From positions 124,001 to 188,000 of the forward strand of contig NZ_FMVQ01000001.1 of the NCBI RefSeq assembly GCF_900102495.1: 64,000 nt of DNA. Direction: 5' to 3'. A program made the translations under genes and the position numbers. Positions 26,039-36,188 of this stretch are shown piece after piece; within the stretch, counting starts at the first letter, position 1, and each line of letters begins with the position of its first letter. This stretch comes from Nitrosospira sp. Nl5 (lineage in GTDB: Bacteria; Pseudomonadota; Gammaproteobacteria; Burkholderiales; Nitrosomonadaceae). The notes under the pieces were generated by a model. The model was not told the DNA's origin, searched no databases, and saw nothing but the letters and a program-made list of their open reading frames with translations.

Positions 26039-28669
26039 ATGTCTCAAATGAATGTAGAACAATTCGCTAATGAACTGGGAGTCCTTCCGGCGGTATTGCT
26101 GGAACAGCTCCATGCTGCCGGCGTGAGCAAGCAACTGACAGTGGATAATTTGACCGAGAAGGATAAAACGCAGCTTCTTGATTACCTGCGAAAAATTCAT
26201 GGCGCCGAGGAAAAGGGCAAGATCAGCCTTCCCCGCCGGCAGACTTCCGAAATCAAGAAATCGGATAGCACCGGCAAAGCGCGCAGCATTCAGGTGGAGG
26301 TCCGCAAGAAACGGGTGTTCGTAAAAGGTGACGTAGATGACAGGGCGGCAACCCCCGGGAAGCCGGCCGAGCCTGCGGTGTCATCCGCAGCCGTGTCCGC
26401 ACCAGTTTCTACGCCAGTGGTGGATGCCGCACAACAGGCATTGCGCCAGGAGGAAGCAAGGAAGCAGGCCGAGTTGATTGCGCGGCAGACCGCGGAGCTT
26501 AAGGAAAAGAAACAGCGTCAGAAGCCCGCAGCGGCTGAGGCCAAGGAACCTGAGACCGCTGCCGCCCCCGTCAGCCCAGCCCCACTGGAGACCGTATCCG
26601 CCCCTGCCCCTGCCGCCATTCCATCCGCATCCGAGGTCCAGGCCGGAGCTGACGCTTCCCAGCCCCAGCCTGCGCCGACGGAAGGTACCCTGCATAAACC
26701 TGTAGTCAAGCCGGAAGACAAGGCAGCCAAGGCGGAGAAGAAAAAGAAGCAGACCAAGCAGGTTGTCTGGAAAGATGAAAGACTCGAAAAACGCGGACTC
26801 AAGACGCGCGGCGACCTCTCCGGCGGCAAGGGATGGCGCACGCGCAGGGATAGGCACGCGAAAACTTCTACTGAAGACCAGGCCGCTCATAGTTTTTCAG
26901 CGCCGACAGAGCCTGTTGTGCATGAGGTGATGGTGCCCGAAACCATTTCCGTCGGCGCGCTGGCCCAGAAAATGTCCATCAAAGCCGCTGAAGTTATCAA
27001 GGCGTTGATGAAAATGGGGAACATGGTAACAATCAATCAGATGCTGGACCAGGAAACCGCCATGATCGTGGTGGAAGAATTGGGCCACATTGCCAAGTAC
27101 GCGACGCTGGATAGTCCCGAAGCTTTTCTGGCAGATACCGAACTACCCATCGCCGGATTCAAAACGGAGCCGCGTGCGCCGGTGGTTACAGTAATGGGCC
27201 ATGTGGATCACGGTAAAACCTCGCTGCTGGATTACATCCGCCGTACACGTGTGGCAAGCGGGGAAGCGGGCGGCATCACGCAGCATATCGGCGCTTATCA
27301 TGTGGAAACTGAAAGAGGCATGGTCACTTTTCTCGATACGCCCGGCCATGAAGCCTTTACGGCCATGCGCGCTCGCGGCGCGAAGGTTACCGATCTCGTC
27401 GTGCTGGTCGCGGCGGCTGACGATGGAGTGATGCCCCAGACGATTGAGGCAATTCATCATGCCAAGGCTGCCAAAGTGCCGATCGTAGTGGCAATAACGA
27501 AGATAGACAAGCCGGAAGCCAATCCCGAACGCATCAGGCAGGAACTCGTGACGCAGGAGGTCGTACCGGAGGACTGGGGCGGTGATACCATGTTTGTTGA
27601 AGTTTCAGCCAAGACCGGCCAGGGTATTGACGCGCTTCTGGAAAGCGTGCTGCTCCAGGCTGAAGTACTGGAACTCCAGGCGGCAAAGGATGCGCCCGCC
27701 AGAGGAATCGTTATCGAATCACGCCTGGATAAAGGGCGCGGGCCGGTAGCGACAATATTGGTCCAATCCGGAACACTAAAGCGGGGCGATATTCTGCTGG
27801 CAGGCGCGGTATTTGGGCGGGTACGGGCAATGCTGGATGAAAACGCCAAACCGGTGGAACAGGCAGGGCCTTCCATTCCGGTGGAAATTCAGGGCTTATC
27901 GGAAGTTCCCGTGGCTGGGGAATCGGTCGTGGCATTGACCGATGAACGGAAAGCGCGTGAAATTGCGCTATTCCGCCAAGGCAAGTTTCGCGATGTAAAG
28001 CTGGCCAGACAGCAGGCCGCCAAACTGGAAAACGTGTTCGAGCAGAAAGGCGAGGTCAAGGTGCTTGCGCTCATCATCAAGGCCGATGTGCAGGGTTCTT
28101 ACGAGGCGCTGACACACGCGTTGCAAAGGCTTTCCACTGATGAGGTCAGGGTAAACATAATCCACAGCGGCGTGGGTGCGATTACCGAGTCCGATATCAA
28201 CCTGGCACTGGCTTCCAAAGCCGTTGTCATTGGCTTCAATAGCCGCGCGGATACTGTCGCGCGCAAGCTCATCAGTTCTACCGGGGTGGACGTGCGCTAC
28301 TACAGCATTATTTACGAGGCGGTGGACGAAATCAAGGCGGCACTATCCGGCATGATGGCGCCGGATCGCAGGGAGAATGTTACCGGCCTGGTGGAAATTC
28401 GCGAAGTATTCCGCATTTCCAAGGTGGGTTCCGTGGCTGGTTGTTATGTACTGGAGGGCATTATCAAGCGGGGTTCGCTCGTAAGATTGATGCGCAATGG
28501 AGAGCTGATTTATACTGGCGAACTGGATTCCCTGAAGCGCTTCAAGGATGACGTGAAAGAGGTTAGAGCAGGTTTTGAATGCGGTCTGTCCCTGAAAAAT
28601 TTCAACGATATCCAAGTGGGCGACCAAGTGGAAGCTTATGAAATCGTCGAAGTCGCGCGTAGCCTGTAG
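26039..28669 (+). CDS. infB: Translation initiation factor IF-2
   Basis: 876 residues. IF-2 is the GTPase that brings initiator tRNA to the 30S subunit. Order: IF2_N domain ([21 protein letters not shown]), a long Ala/Pro/Lys/Glu-rich linker (about 90-260) of low complexity, a second IF2_N domain (about 297-350), a G domain beginning near residue 383 with [31 protein letters not shown] and AITKIDKP, then domains II-IV ending in [22 protein letters not shown]. The ATG at 26039 is preceded by AAAGGT. Confidence 0.97.
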   Translation: MSQMNVEQFANELGVLPAVLLEQLHAAGVSKQLTVDNLTEKDKTQLLDYLRKIHGAEEKGKISLPRRQTSEIKKSDSTGKARSIQVEVRKKRVFVKGDVDDRAATPGKPAEPAVSSAAVSAPVSTPVVDAAQQALRQEEARKQAELIARQTAELKEKKQRQKPAAAEAKEPETAAAPVSPAPLETVSAPAPAAIPSASEVQAGADASQPQPAPTEGTLHKPVVKPEDKAAKAEKKKKQTKQVVWKDERLEKRGLKTRGDLSGGKGWRTRRDRHAKTSTEDQAAHSFSAPTEPVVHEVMVPETISVGALAQKMSIKAAEVIKALMKMGNMVTINQMLDQETAMIVVEELGHIAKYATLDSPEAFLADTELPIAGFKTEPRAPVVTVMGHVDHGKTSLLDYIRRTRVASGEAGGITQHIGAYHVETERGMVTFLDTPGHEAFTAMRARGAKVTDLVVLVAAADDGVMPQTIEAIHHAKAAKVPIVVAITKIDKPEANPERIRQELVTQEVVPEDWGGDTMFVEVSAKTGQGIDALLESVLLQAEVLELQAAKDAPARGIVIESRLDKGRGPVATILVQSGTLKRGDILLAGAVFGRVRAMLDENAKPVEQAGPSIPVEIQGLSEVPVAGESVVALTDERKAREIALFRQGKFRDVKLARQQAAKLENVFEQKGEVKVLALIIKADVQGSYEALTHALQRLSTDEVRVNIIHSGVGAITESDINLALASKAVVIGFNSRADTVARKLISSTGVDVRYYSIIYEAVDEIKAALSGMMAPDRRENVTGLVEIREVFRISKVGSVAGCYVLEGIIKRGSLVRLMRNGELIYTGELDSLKRFKDDVKEVRAGFECGLSLKNFNDIQVGDQVEAYEIVEVARSL

Positions 28670-28684
28670 TGCCAGTCTTGCATC

Positions 28685-29065
28685 ATGCCTAAGGATTATT
28701 CTCGCGCGCTGCGTATTGCCGACCAGATTCAGCGTGAACTGGCTGATCTGATTCGCAACGAACTCAAAGACCCTCGCATTGGCATGATCACGTTGACTGG
28801 TGTTGAGGTGAGCCACGATTACGCTCATGCCAAGGTTTTCTACACGACGCTTCGTAGTGAAAGCGACAATTTTCTCACCGGTAAAGGGCTGGAACATGCG
28901 GCTGGATTTTTGCGTAGTCATTTGTCGCATCGATTGAAGCTACGGGTGATACCGCAGCTTCATTTTATCTATGACGAGTCGATAGAGCGTGGGATGCGTC
29001 TATCACAATTGATAGATGAAGCTGTGGCGCAGGAAGGTCCGGCAAAGAAGATGGACGACACCTGA
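28685..29065 (+). CDS. rbfA: Ribosome-binding factor A
   Basis: 126 residues. RbfA binds immature 30S subunits and helps 16S rRNA 5'-end processing and cold adaptation. Conserved pieces are RIADQIQRELADLIRNELKDPRIGMITLTGVEVSHDYAHAKVFY, ALEHAAGF-like LEHAAGFLRSHLSHRLKLRVIPQLHFIYDES, and ERGMRLSQLIDEA. It lies 15 bases after infB and is part of the same operon. Length is normal. Confidence 0.96.
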   Translation: MPKDYSRALRIADQIQRELADLIRNELKDPRIGMITLTGVEVSHDYAHAKVFYTTLRSESDNFLTGKGLEHAAGFLRSHLSHRLKLRVIPQLHFIYDESIERGMRLSQLIDEAVAQEGPAKKMDDT

Positions 29066-29104
29066 TTCGCGACCCGCCGCACTCAGAATTTACTTCGCAT
29101 ATTA

Positions 29105-30103
29105 TTGAATCCCAAGATTGAGCAGTTCAGGGGCATTAAACGTAAAATCAGCGGCGTCCTGCTGCTTGATAAACCTCCCCGCGTCTCGTCCAACCAGGCG
29201 CTGCAAATCGCCAAACGCATCTTCACTGCCAGCAAGGCTGGTCATACCGGCACTCTCGATCCGCTCGCAACGGGATTGTTGCCAATCTGCTTCGGCGAAG
29301 CCACAAAATTTTCCTCGGCATTGCTGGGGGCAGACAAAACATACGAAGCGACGCTGAGGCTGGGGTATATCAGTACGACCGGGGATGCCGAGGGTGAAAT
29401 TTCAGTCGCGGGCGAGGCACCTCCGCAGGACTGGAAGCTGACGCCGCCGCAGATTGAAACAGTACTGAAAAGCTTTACTGGCGTAATCACGCAGGTACCG
29501 CCAATGTATAGTGCCCTGAAGCATCAGGGGAAACCGCTCTATACCTATGCCAGGGAAGGAATGGAAATCGAACGGCAACCGCGCAAGGTGATTATTTATG
29601 GTTTACGGATGGAGGCGCTGGCCGGCGATGAAATGCGGATCGCAGTCAAGTGCGGTACGGGCACTTACGTCCGCACGCTGGCTGAAGACATCGGCAAAGC
29701 GCTGGGATGCGGCGGAGCATATCTCACCGCTTTGCGTCGTAGCATTCTAGATGATTTTGATCTGTCGCAGAGTTATACGCTAGATGTGCTTGAAGCCATG
29801 CCGGCAGCGCAGCGCGACGCCTGCCTGCGTCCCGCCGACAGCCTTCTGCACGATCTTCCCGCCGCTATACTCGATGATGCGGCAGTGGTATCTTTGCTGC
29901 AGGGGCGCCCGGTGAAAAGTGGTTTCTCCGGGGAGGGTCTGGACAATTTAGCGGATTTGGCGGAGGGTGAGAAGATTCGGCTGTACGATCAGCAGAAGCG
30001 CTTTCTAGGATTAGGTGAAATTAAGGCACCGGGCGAAATAGCTCCGAAAAGGCTGATAGGAATTTCTGAATGCATCCTTCGGGGAGCCCTGATAGACCAA
30101 TGA
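29105..30103 (+). CDS. truB: tRNA pseudouridine-55 synthase TruB
   Basis: 332 residues from a TTG at 29105, the only start codon in the frame before the conserved core; no clear ribosome-binding site precedes it. TruB makes pseudouridine 55 in the T-arm of tRNAs. Motifs: SGVLLLDKPPRVSSNQAL, AGHTGTLDPLATGLLPICFGEATKF with the catalytic aspartate (GTLDPLATG), SALKHQGKPLYTYAREG, VKCGTGTYVRTLAEDIGKALGCGGAYL. The C-terminal PUA-like domain is complete. Last gene of the operon. Confidence 0.95.
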   Translation: MNPKIEQFRGIKRKISGVLLLDKPPRVSSNQALQIAKRIFTASKAGHTGTLDPLATGLLPICFGEATKFSSALLGADKTYEATLRLGYISTTGDAEGEISVAGEAPPQDWKLTPPQIETVLKSFTGVITQVPPMYSALKHQGKPLYTYAREGMEIERQPRKVIIYGLRMEALAGDEMRIAVKCGTGTYVRTLAEDIGKALGCGGAYLTALRRSILDDFDLSQSYTLDVLEAMPAAQRDACLRPADSLLHDLPAAILDDAAVVSLLQGRPVKSGFSGEGLDNLADLAEGEKIRLYDQQKRFLGLGEIKAPGEIAPKRLIGISECILRGALIDQ

Positions 30104-30177
30104 GCGGCTAAATCAGGATGATCACAAGCGCACAATGAACGTGTAGCCGGTCACGAATGCAGCAACTTGAAGGATGG

Positions 30178-31017
30178 CTATGAATTTCCCTTGCCGCGCA
30201 TGCTATCGGTCACATCCTTTCCGATTCCGCGATAGCCTTTGAAGCGGCCGGATGAATCGAACATGGGTTCGCCGCTCACCATCAAATATTGTTGCGAGCC
30301 GTCGGATTTGGTGCGGCTGTAAACAAAATCGAGGAAAGGCCGGCGCGCAGTGATATTTGCCTTGAACACCGCATGTTCAGCTTCGTTCCATTGCGCCCCG
30401 TGATTCCCCTTGGATTCGCCCAGTAAGGCATCGACAGTAATCCCGAGCATTTCAAGGACCGGTCCGTACACTTTAGTGAAATGCCCGTTCTCGTCCTGCT
30501 CCCAATACCAGTCGGAGGCCAACTCGGTCAAGCGGCGAAAGCGCGCTTCGCTCTCGCGTAGTTCCGCAGTTCGCTCCGCCACGGTCTGCTCCAGCCGCTT
30601 GTTGTAATTCTCAAGTTTTTTGTACAACAGGCGTACTTCCAGCATATTGTGAATGCGCGTCTGAACTTCGACCAGATCAAAAGGCTTGCTCACGAAATCC
30701 TTCGCGCCTGCTTGCAGCGCCCGCAGCTTATGGCCCGGCTGTGCGGTGATCACCAGCACCGGAAGATAGCCGTCCGGTTCGATTTTCTTCAAGCCTTCCA
30801 GTACCTGAAAGCCATCCATGCCGGGCATTTGCAAATCAAGCAGAATCAGATCGTAGCGGTTCTGGCGATAGAGCGCGCAGACCTCGTACGGATCCATGGT
30901 CGAGGCAATGCAGGTATGCCCGGCATCGCTCAGCATTTGCTCAAGCAGCCGGACATTGGCGTCCTGATCATCAACGATCAGAACTTTGGCATTAAGAATG
31001 TCGGTTTTGCTAATCAT
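30178..31017 (-). CDS. Response regulator REC-PAS protein, copy A
   Basis: 279 residues with AGGA eight bases before ATG 31017. A receiver domain (1-125; acidic pair in VDDQDA, phosphoacceptor Asp61 in LLDLQMPGMDGF, Lys in VSKPFDLVEV) is followed by a helical coiled coil (YKKLENYNKRLEQTVAERTAELRESE) and a PAS/PAC domain (about 155-273, RFRRLTELASDWYWEQDENGHF ... GYRGIGKDVTDS). It ends almost at once after the PAC motif, with only a few residues and no output domain, so it may signal by interaction. Of its codons nearly all lie in an 821-bp block repeated exactly at 32618-33438. Probably a two-component partner of unknown kinase. Confidence 0.88.
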   Translation of the reverse strand: MISKTDILNAKVLIVDDQDANVRLLEQMLSDAGHTCIASTMDPYEVCALYRQNRYDLILLDLQMPGMDGFQVLEGLKKIEPDGYLPVLVITAQPGHKLRALQAGAKDFVSKPFDLVEVQTRIHNMLEVRLLYKKLENYNKRLEQTVAERTAELRESEARFRRLTELASDWYWEQDENGHFTKVYGPVLEMLGITVDALLGESKGNHGAQWNEAEHAVFKANITARRPFLDFVYSRTKSDGSQQYLMVSGEPMFDSSGRFKGYRGIGKDVTDSMRGKGNS

Positions 31018-31018
31018 T
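30198..31018. repeat. Perfect 821-bp direct repeat, copy A
   Basis: Bases 30198-31018 match 32618-33438 base for base in every segment compared by eye, an offset of 2420. The block covers the response-regulator gene from one base upstream of its start codon to a few codons before its stop. Outside the block the sequences differ at once on both sides. The lack of any difference points to a recent duplication or continuing gene conversion. Confidence 0.95.
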
Positions 31019-31296
31019 ACTTCTGTCCTGTTTATTGGCGATTAATCAATTTTTTGCGGTTTGCCCAAGGTATTCTATTGGTTCCATTGATGATACGTAA
31101 GAGCGGTTGTTTTTCCATGTGGTTTTTCTGCCTGGCTAAGATTGCATCCTTCGCTCCCGCATCATATCGCTCTGAGCAGCAGAAACAATGGGCCATTGGT
31201 ACACCCCTTGAAAAACATGTTTACAAGATTTGTGGGAAAGTGACACGTAAAATTGGAACAGAGCAGGTGTTTTGCGGAAATAGGGTTAAAAAATTT

Positions 31297-32232
31297 CTAA
31301 TTTGTGCGTTCTGAAATCCGATAGGTATTTTTATTCGCCTGCTTGGCATCCAGCAAAGCAATATCCGCATTCTTCAAGAGTGTCTTCACATCCTCGCCGT
31401 TGGCGGGATAAAGACCGATACCTGCGCTGGCAGTTACGGTGACGTCGTTCCTCTGAATGCTGTAGGGTTTCGATAATGCATTAATTATTTTTTCCGCCGC
31501 GAGACTTGCACCGTCGACGTTATTAATATGCGGCATAGCGATCACAAATTCGTCGCCTCCCAGGCGCGCCACGGTATCCTCCTGCCGCACCGAGGCTACC
31601 AGGCGTGCCGCAACCAGTTTCAGAAGCAGATCGCCGCTATCGTGCCCCAGGGTATTGTTGATCTCCTTGAATCCGTCCAGGTCCAGATACACCACCGCCA
31701 TGATGCCGCTGTTTCTTTTCGCGTGGATAATGGCCTGGGAAACTCTCTCCACCAGAAGCCGCCTATTGGCAAGGCCAGTCAGTGGATCATGTAGCGCCAT
31801 GAATTCCTGGGCCTTGGCATAATTTCGCGCTTTCTGGTGCAACAGGCGCACCTCCAGCAGATTGCGGACGCGCGCGAGCACCTCGGCCATATCAAACGGT
31901 TTGCTGACGAAATCCTTGGCTCCGGATTGGAGCGCACGCAGTTTGCAGTCCGGATTAGCGGTAATCACCAGTACCGAGAGATACCCGTCCGCTTCGATTT
32001 CCTTCAGAGCCTCAAGTACCTGAAAGCCATCCATGCCGGGCATTTTGAGATCGAGCAGAATCAGATCATAACGGTTCTGGCGGTGCAGCTCATAGACTTC
32101 GCGTGGATCTGTAGTCGAGGCGATGGACGTATAGTTTGCAGTGGTCAACACGGTTTCAAGCAGGTGAATATTTGATTCCTGATCATCGACAATCAGGATT
32201 TTGGCGTTGCGGATGTCGGCCTCGCTGATCAT
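31297..32232 (-). CDS. REC-GGDEF diguanylate cyclase response regulator
   Basis: 311 residues from ATG 32232, preceded by GGAAG; longer frames upstream lack support. An N-terminal receiver domain (phosphoacceptor Asp61 in LLDLKMPGMDGF), closely similar to those of the two flanking response regulators, is joined by a short helix to a GGDEF domain. The catalytic motif GGDEF is intact at 225-229, with LDLDGFKEINNTLGHDSGD upstream. An RxxD inhibitory site (Arg216-Asp219) stands exactly five residues before it. So it should make cyclic di-GMP on phosphorylation and be feedback-inhibited. It lies between two identical REC-PAS genes. Confidence 0.93.
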   Translation of the reverse strand: MISEADIRNAKILIVDDQESNIHLLETVLTTANYTSIASTTDPREVYELHRQNRYDLILLDLKMPGMDGFQVLEALKEIEADGYLSVLVITANPDCKLRALQSGAKDFVSKPFDMAEVLARVRNLLEVRLLHQKARNYAKAQEFMALHDPLTGLANRRLLVERVSQAIIHAKRNSGIMAVVYLDLDGFKEINNTLGHDSGDLLLKLVAARLVASVRQEDTVARLGGDEFVIAMPHINNVDGASLAAEKIINALSKPYSIQRNDVTVTASAGIGLYPANGEDVKTLLKNADIALLDAKQANKNTYRISERTN

Positions 32233-32336
32233 ATCGCTTCCATGTTCATTTTGATCATCTGTCTCTTTATTTAGACAGCTGCGGCCATAAGAAATGTCAT
32301 TCCGACATGCGGTGCGTGCATCAGAAAATATTATTG

Positions 32337-32463
32337 AACCTAAATTCACTGCGTAGCGAATTCACATAAAGATGAAGGTCGAGTAACATAAAAACCTTTT
32401 TGGAACATAACCCTAAACCTAAAATTGAGATCTTCGGCCGGATTCAGGTTGGATGACCGCTCA
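32337..32463. repeat. Possible remnants of the palindromic mini-element ends
   Basis: AACCTAAAT at 32337-32345 and AACCTAAAA near 32417 match the left end of the mini-elements at 5892 and 39199. CCGGATTCAGGTT near 32438-32450 resembles their right end, and GATGACCGCTCA beside it resembles the subterminal TTGACCGCTCA. The pieces are short and rearranged. They lie just outside copy B of the response-regulator gene; a further right-end-like GATTTAGGTTAA lies on its other side at 33849-33860. Confidence 0.4.
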
Positions 32464-32573
32464 CCTCACAACCGGAATGGGCGTTTAAAATGACCGGATT
32501 GGCATCAAGCGAAGCATGCAAGCCACTAATTCTCATGCCACGCGGAGAGCAATGCGGGAGGGCCACGGTCCTG

Positions 32574-33437
32574 TCATTCCAGGGCAGCGCATTTCCGAGC
32601 AGCAAAATTTCCGGGATGCATGCTATCGGTCACATCCTTTCCGATTCCGCGATAGCCTTTGAAGCGGCCGGATGAATCGAACATGGGTTCGCCGCTCACC
32701 ATCAAATATTGTTGCGAGCCGTCGGATTTGGTGCGGCTGTAAACAAAATCGAGGAAAGGCCGGCGCGCAGTGATATTTGCCTTGAACACCGCATGTTCAG
32801 CTTCGTTCCATTGCGCCCCGTGATTCCCCTTGGATTCGCCCAGTAAGGCATCGACAGTAATCCCGAGCATTTCAAGGACCGGTCCGTACACTTTAGTGAA
32901 ATGCCCGTTCTCGTCCTGCTCCCAATACCAGTCGGAGGCCAACTCGGTCAAGCGGCGAAAGCGCGCTTCGCTCTCGCGTAGTTCCGCAGTTCGCTCCGCC
33001 ACGGTCTGCTCCAGCCGCTTGTTGTAATTCTCAAGTTTTTTGTACAACAGGCGTACTTCCAGCATATTGTGAATGCGCGTCTGAACTTCGACCAGATCAA
33101 AAGGCTTGCTCACGAAATCCTTCGCGCCTGCTTGCAGCGCCCGCAGCTTATGGCCCGGCTGTGCGGTGATCACCAGCACCGGAAGATAGCCGTCCGGTTC
33201 GATTTTCTTCAAGCCTTCCAGTACCTGAAAGCCATCCATGCCGGGCATTTGCAAATCAAGCAGAATCAGATCGTAGCGGTTCTGGCGATAGAGCGCGCAG
33301 ACCTCGTACGGATCCATGGTCGAGGCAATGCAGGTATGCCCGGCATCGCTCAGCATTTGCTCAAGCAGCCGGACATTGGCGTCCTGATCATCAACGATCA
33401 GAACTTTGGCATTAAGAATGTCGGTTTTGCTAATCAT
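32574..33437 (-). CDS. Response regulator REC-PAS protein, copy B
   Basis: 287 residues. Residues 1-273 are identical to copy A at 30178-31017, including Asp61 and the complete PAS/PAC domain. Only the last residues differ (HPGNFAARKCAALE instead of RGKGNS), because the perfect DNA repeat ends inside the final codons. ATG 33437 has AAAGG seven bases upstream, a different 5' region from that of copy A, so the two copies are probably under different promoters. It is the most upstream of the three minus-strand regulator genes. One of the two copies may have lost an original C-terminal output domain. Confidence 0.88.
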   Translation of the reverse strand: MISKTDILNAKVLIVDDQDANVRLLEQMLSDAGHTCIASTMDPYEVCALYRQNRYDLILLDLQMPGMDGFQVLEGLKKIEPDGYLPVLVITAQPGHKLRALQAGAKDFVSKPFDLVEVQTRIHNMLEVRLLYKKLENYNKRLEQTVAERTAELRESEARFRRLTELASDWYWEQDENGHFTKVYGPVLEMLGITVDALLGESKGNHGAQWNEAEHAVFKANITARRPFLDFVYSRTKSDGSQQYLMVSGEPMFDSSGRFKGYRGIGKDVTDSMHPGNFAARKCAALE

Positions 33438-33438
33438 T
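32618..33438. repeat. Perfect 821-bp direct repeat, copy B
   Basis: Second copy of the block at 30198-31018, in the same orientation. Homologous recombination between them would delete the 2.4-kb unit containing the GGDEF gene. Confidence 0.95.
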
Positions 33439-34241
33439 GCATGCCTTTCTTTTATTGGAACTGCCTAATCTCACTAACCATTGCCCGGCCGCCGCACCGT
33501 TTCCGCAAATTCAATCGATCCGGATATTATTCGTGAACACGTTAATCCTGATACGTGCTGAGGTAACGCAAATCCTGCTCGCCATGTCTTTCTCAATATT
33601 GCCCGTACCGTATCGATAGAGAGAATTACCGGATGAGAGCCGTCAGGGGAACTCTGCGGTACGGATCACCTGGACGTCGTTGATGCAGGGAGACAATCCT
33701 CTGTTAGAGCCCATGTACGGCAAGGATCTGCTCATGCGAGAATCCTGCTATGGATGGGCATCCGTATAAATCCGACAGTTGATCATTCATTTTCAACTCA
33801 TTTGTCAGTTACGTACCACCCCTGGCTCGCAATGACTGTTCACCGCCCGATTTAGGTTAAAAATACGCTCAGGCTTTCAATGTCAGTGCACAGCATGAAC
33901 AACGATGCTGGTGACGCAAATGCTGCCGGTATTCTGCGTGATACTCTGTGCGCTAACTCTCATAAGAAAGTAGAAAGTGACTTAATTTTGCAGAAAGGGG
34001 GTGGCTTCTAAAGGAAAATGGGAGGAGCAGAGGCGGCGCAGCTCTCAACCAGTTTCCGTAACGCATGGAACTGCTTGGATAGCGGGCAAGGATTACGCAA
34101 GGTTCAACGCGTGGTGTTCCCAATAAGAAATCGGAGGCAACGATGCCGTGGTCGAGAAACGGGTGATTGCCAGGGCCGTAAACGGAGGTTGAAAGTGCGG
34201 AATCTGGCCAGGCGGCTGCAGTAATGGGATTGGAATAAAAT
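33439..34241. other. Gene-free interval between regulator array and tRNA-fMet
   Basis: About 800 bases with no frame that looks like a protein. GATTTAGGTTAA at 33849-33860 resembles the right end of the palindromic mini-element. The promoter of the copy B regulator must lie near 33440-33540 on the minus strand but was not recognised. The rest may be decayed sequence. Confidence 0.4.
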
Positions 34242-34271
34242 TTGACCTTGATAAATCCACTTTGTTATAAT
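34242..34271 (+). promoter_or_regulatory. Sigma-70 promoter of tRNA-fMet
   Basis: TTGACC at 34242-34247 and TATAAT at 34266-34271 with an 18-base spacer. The first transcribed base would be near 34278, seven bases before the mature tRNA. Confidence 0.8.
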
Positions 34272-34284
34272 TAGTATTCTCTGA

Positions 34285-34361
<77 letters not shown>

Positions 34362-34377
34362 ATGCCATCGATAATCT

Positions 34378-34403
34378 GCCCAACTCAGAAGGTTGGGCTT
34401 TTT
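34378..34403 (+). terminator. Rho-independent terminator after tRNA-fMet
   Basis: GCCCAAC (34378-34384) pairs perfectly with GTTGGGC (34392-34398) around a seven-base loop, followed by TTTTT. Confidence 0.88.
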
Positions 34404-34500
34404 GTTTTCCAGACCATGTAAGCGCAAGGGCTACGTGGAGACGCCTGTCTCGCGGTGCCAGCAAGCGTATCCGTCACTATGCGGAAGTCCGCAGCCTGCC

Positions 34501-34695
34501 TTAAAAGAGGTAACCTTGTTTAAGGAATCCATCTTCATCCAGCCAGGCATCATCGACCTGTTGCTCTGTTTCGGGTATGGGGATGCCTTTAACGTATTCA
34601 ATGATTGCCTCACGAGTAGCAGGCCTCTTTGACCTGATCATGTCGTTTGTCGCTCTACAATAGCTGTCGTAATACATTACGGTAGTCTTTGCCAT
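34501..34695 (-). CDS. Small hypothetical protein
   Basis: 64 residues from ATG 34695, with AAAGGAG seven bases upstream on the minus strand. The product (MAKTTVMYYDSYCRATNDMI...) is soluble, with a basic helix (RSKRPATREAIIEYVKGIP) and an acidic C-terminus (ETEQQVDDAWLDEDGFL). The good ribosome-binding site and protein-like composition support a real gene. The combination of charge pattern and size would fit a small antitoxin-like or accessory protein, but no family is recognised and no toxin partner is adjacent. Confidence 0.55.
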   Translation of the reverse strand: MAKTTVMYYDSYCRATNDMIRSKRPATREAIIEYVKGIPIPETEQQVDDAWLDEDGFLKQGYLF

Positions 34696-35169
34696 TCCAC
34701 GCTCCTTTGACCGTTTCAATTGTGCCCCAGGGTGCTCACTCGCTCTTTAGACGTTTACGGCATTGCACGCTTTCCCTTTAATTTATTTTATTGAATTGAC
34801 TCCCTGATTTTCCGGACACCAGTTGTTTTCCTGGCGGACGATACCTGTGCAAGGAAACATCGCTGCCAGGTACTATCCATTACCATTTGACCTTCACTTT
34901 CCGGTGAACCTGCTACGACGGTTCAAGCCGTTCAAGCTGCCGGATTTAGATTCAAAGATTCAGGCAATGGGTTGTACTTTAGTCCAATGGGCAAGGCAAC
35001 TAAAACCCGTAAGATGCAACCGCGGAAGGTTTGCTTTCCTCCATAAGATAACGGTCCCGGCCGGATCGTGGTTGCCTGTGCCGGGTTTGGTTTGCCAGGC
35101 GCGACGTCAGTAGCGGACGTTCTTGTTACTCGGCCGTAGAATCGAAACTTTTTCAAGCGAGAGTCATCA
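34696..35169. other. Gene-free interval before the YfbU gene
   Basis: Nothing certain is seen. A CCGGATTTAG at about 34940 echoes the end of the palindromic mini-element but is too short to call. Confidence 0.35.
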
Positions 35170-35703
35170 ATGAAATTTAGCAATGGTGAAAAACTGATCC
35201 TGGTAATGCTGAGTGACGTCTATAAGAAACTCGGAGTTGAGGGTGAGATCGATCCGGAATTCGTCAAGAAGGCTATTTTCCGTGGCCATACGTGGGGCTT
35301 GAGATGGAAGTACGATGGAATTTTTGGGGGATCGAAAGATGACGATCCTCCGGCAGTGAATGAAGTGATAAAAATTTTAACGATGTGGCGCGCTATTGAG
35401 GGAGCATATAAAAGACTGCCCATGGAGGATCAGGAAAAGTTGAAAAAAGATGCCGGGTACTTCGAGGACGATATTGGATTCTATGGGTTCGATGGCAACG
35501 ACGAAGCTGAGCACTTTAGCATAACGACTTTCCTGACAAAGGATTTGGGCCTGTTTGACGAATTTAAAGATCGCAATATAAACTCCCATATCGAAACCCT
35601 GCCGCGCTATAGAAGGATGCTCTCAATGTATGAGCTATCTCTCGAAAATCTGCGTAACAGAAGTTTTAATGCATCGGAACTATTAGCAATATTGCAGTGC
35701 TAA
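35170..35703 (+). CDS. YfbU family protein
   Basis: 177 residues from ATG 35170, preceded by AAGCGAGAG. The start (MKFSNGEKLILVMLSDVYKKL), the central VIKILTMWRAIEGAYKRLP, GFDGNDEAEHFSITTFL and LPRYRRMLSMYELSLENL follow the YfbU pattern of E. coli (N-terminal 'L(S/T)N.ERLIL.NQ' and C-terminal 'YRRML..Y'). The protein is all-helical. YfbU in E. coli has been linked to a poorly understood cell-death or stress process; no enzyme activity is established. It stands alone, flanked by gene-free sequence, which suggests an accessory gene. Confidence 0.75.
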   Translation: MKFSNGEKLILVMLSDVYKKLGVEGEIDPEFVKKAIFRGHTWGLRWKYDGIFGGSKDDDPPAVNEVIKILTMWRAIEGAYKRLPMEDQEKLKKDAGYFEDDIGFYGFDGNDEAEHFSITTFLTKDLGLFDEFKDRNINSHIETLPRYRRMLSMYELSLENLRNRSFNASELLAILQC

Positions 35704-36188
35704 ATCAGAAAGCCCAAGGTCTGGATGAAAGCTGGTAACCACAGCCTGTAAAAACCTGCCGCCTATCCTGGCAGTTCGCCAGACCCCAAAGAAAATTGAG
35801 TCCGGGAACGCTTTGGCCGGTCACGTGTTGCGAGGTAAATAGAACACTATGGGCCCTTTAAAATCACGAAACGTAATCTCGCTTCACCGCCTCCCGGCGA
35901 TCCGGCTCCGCGCGAGACGAGTGCTTCCTTGATGATCTTGAGAATAGGAGTGAGTTGCGGGCGTCGGCCAGAAAAACAGAAGCGCAGGGTTAGCGGGCTG
36001 CTGAAGACCATGGCAGTAGACGCAAGCGGGAACTACGGGCACAATACCCACAATTGATGGCGCCGTAGCAATCGGGCAACGTATTCGCAATTCACAATTC
36101 AGGTTAAGGAACTGATTGTATGAATCTTTAGTCTGCAAACAGAGTTCTGGTTCTTTAACTGATAAAATACTTAAACATTTTATTTTAT
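35704..36188. other. Gene-free interval before the SRP RNA
   Basis: No protein-like frame on either strand. The AT-rich stretch from about 36150 to 36188 (TTTAACTGATAAAATACTTAAACATTTTATTTTATGG) should hold the ffs promoter, but no unambiguous -35/-10 pair was found. Confidence 0.4.
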
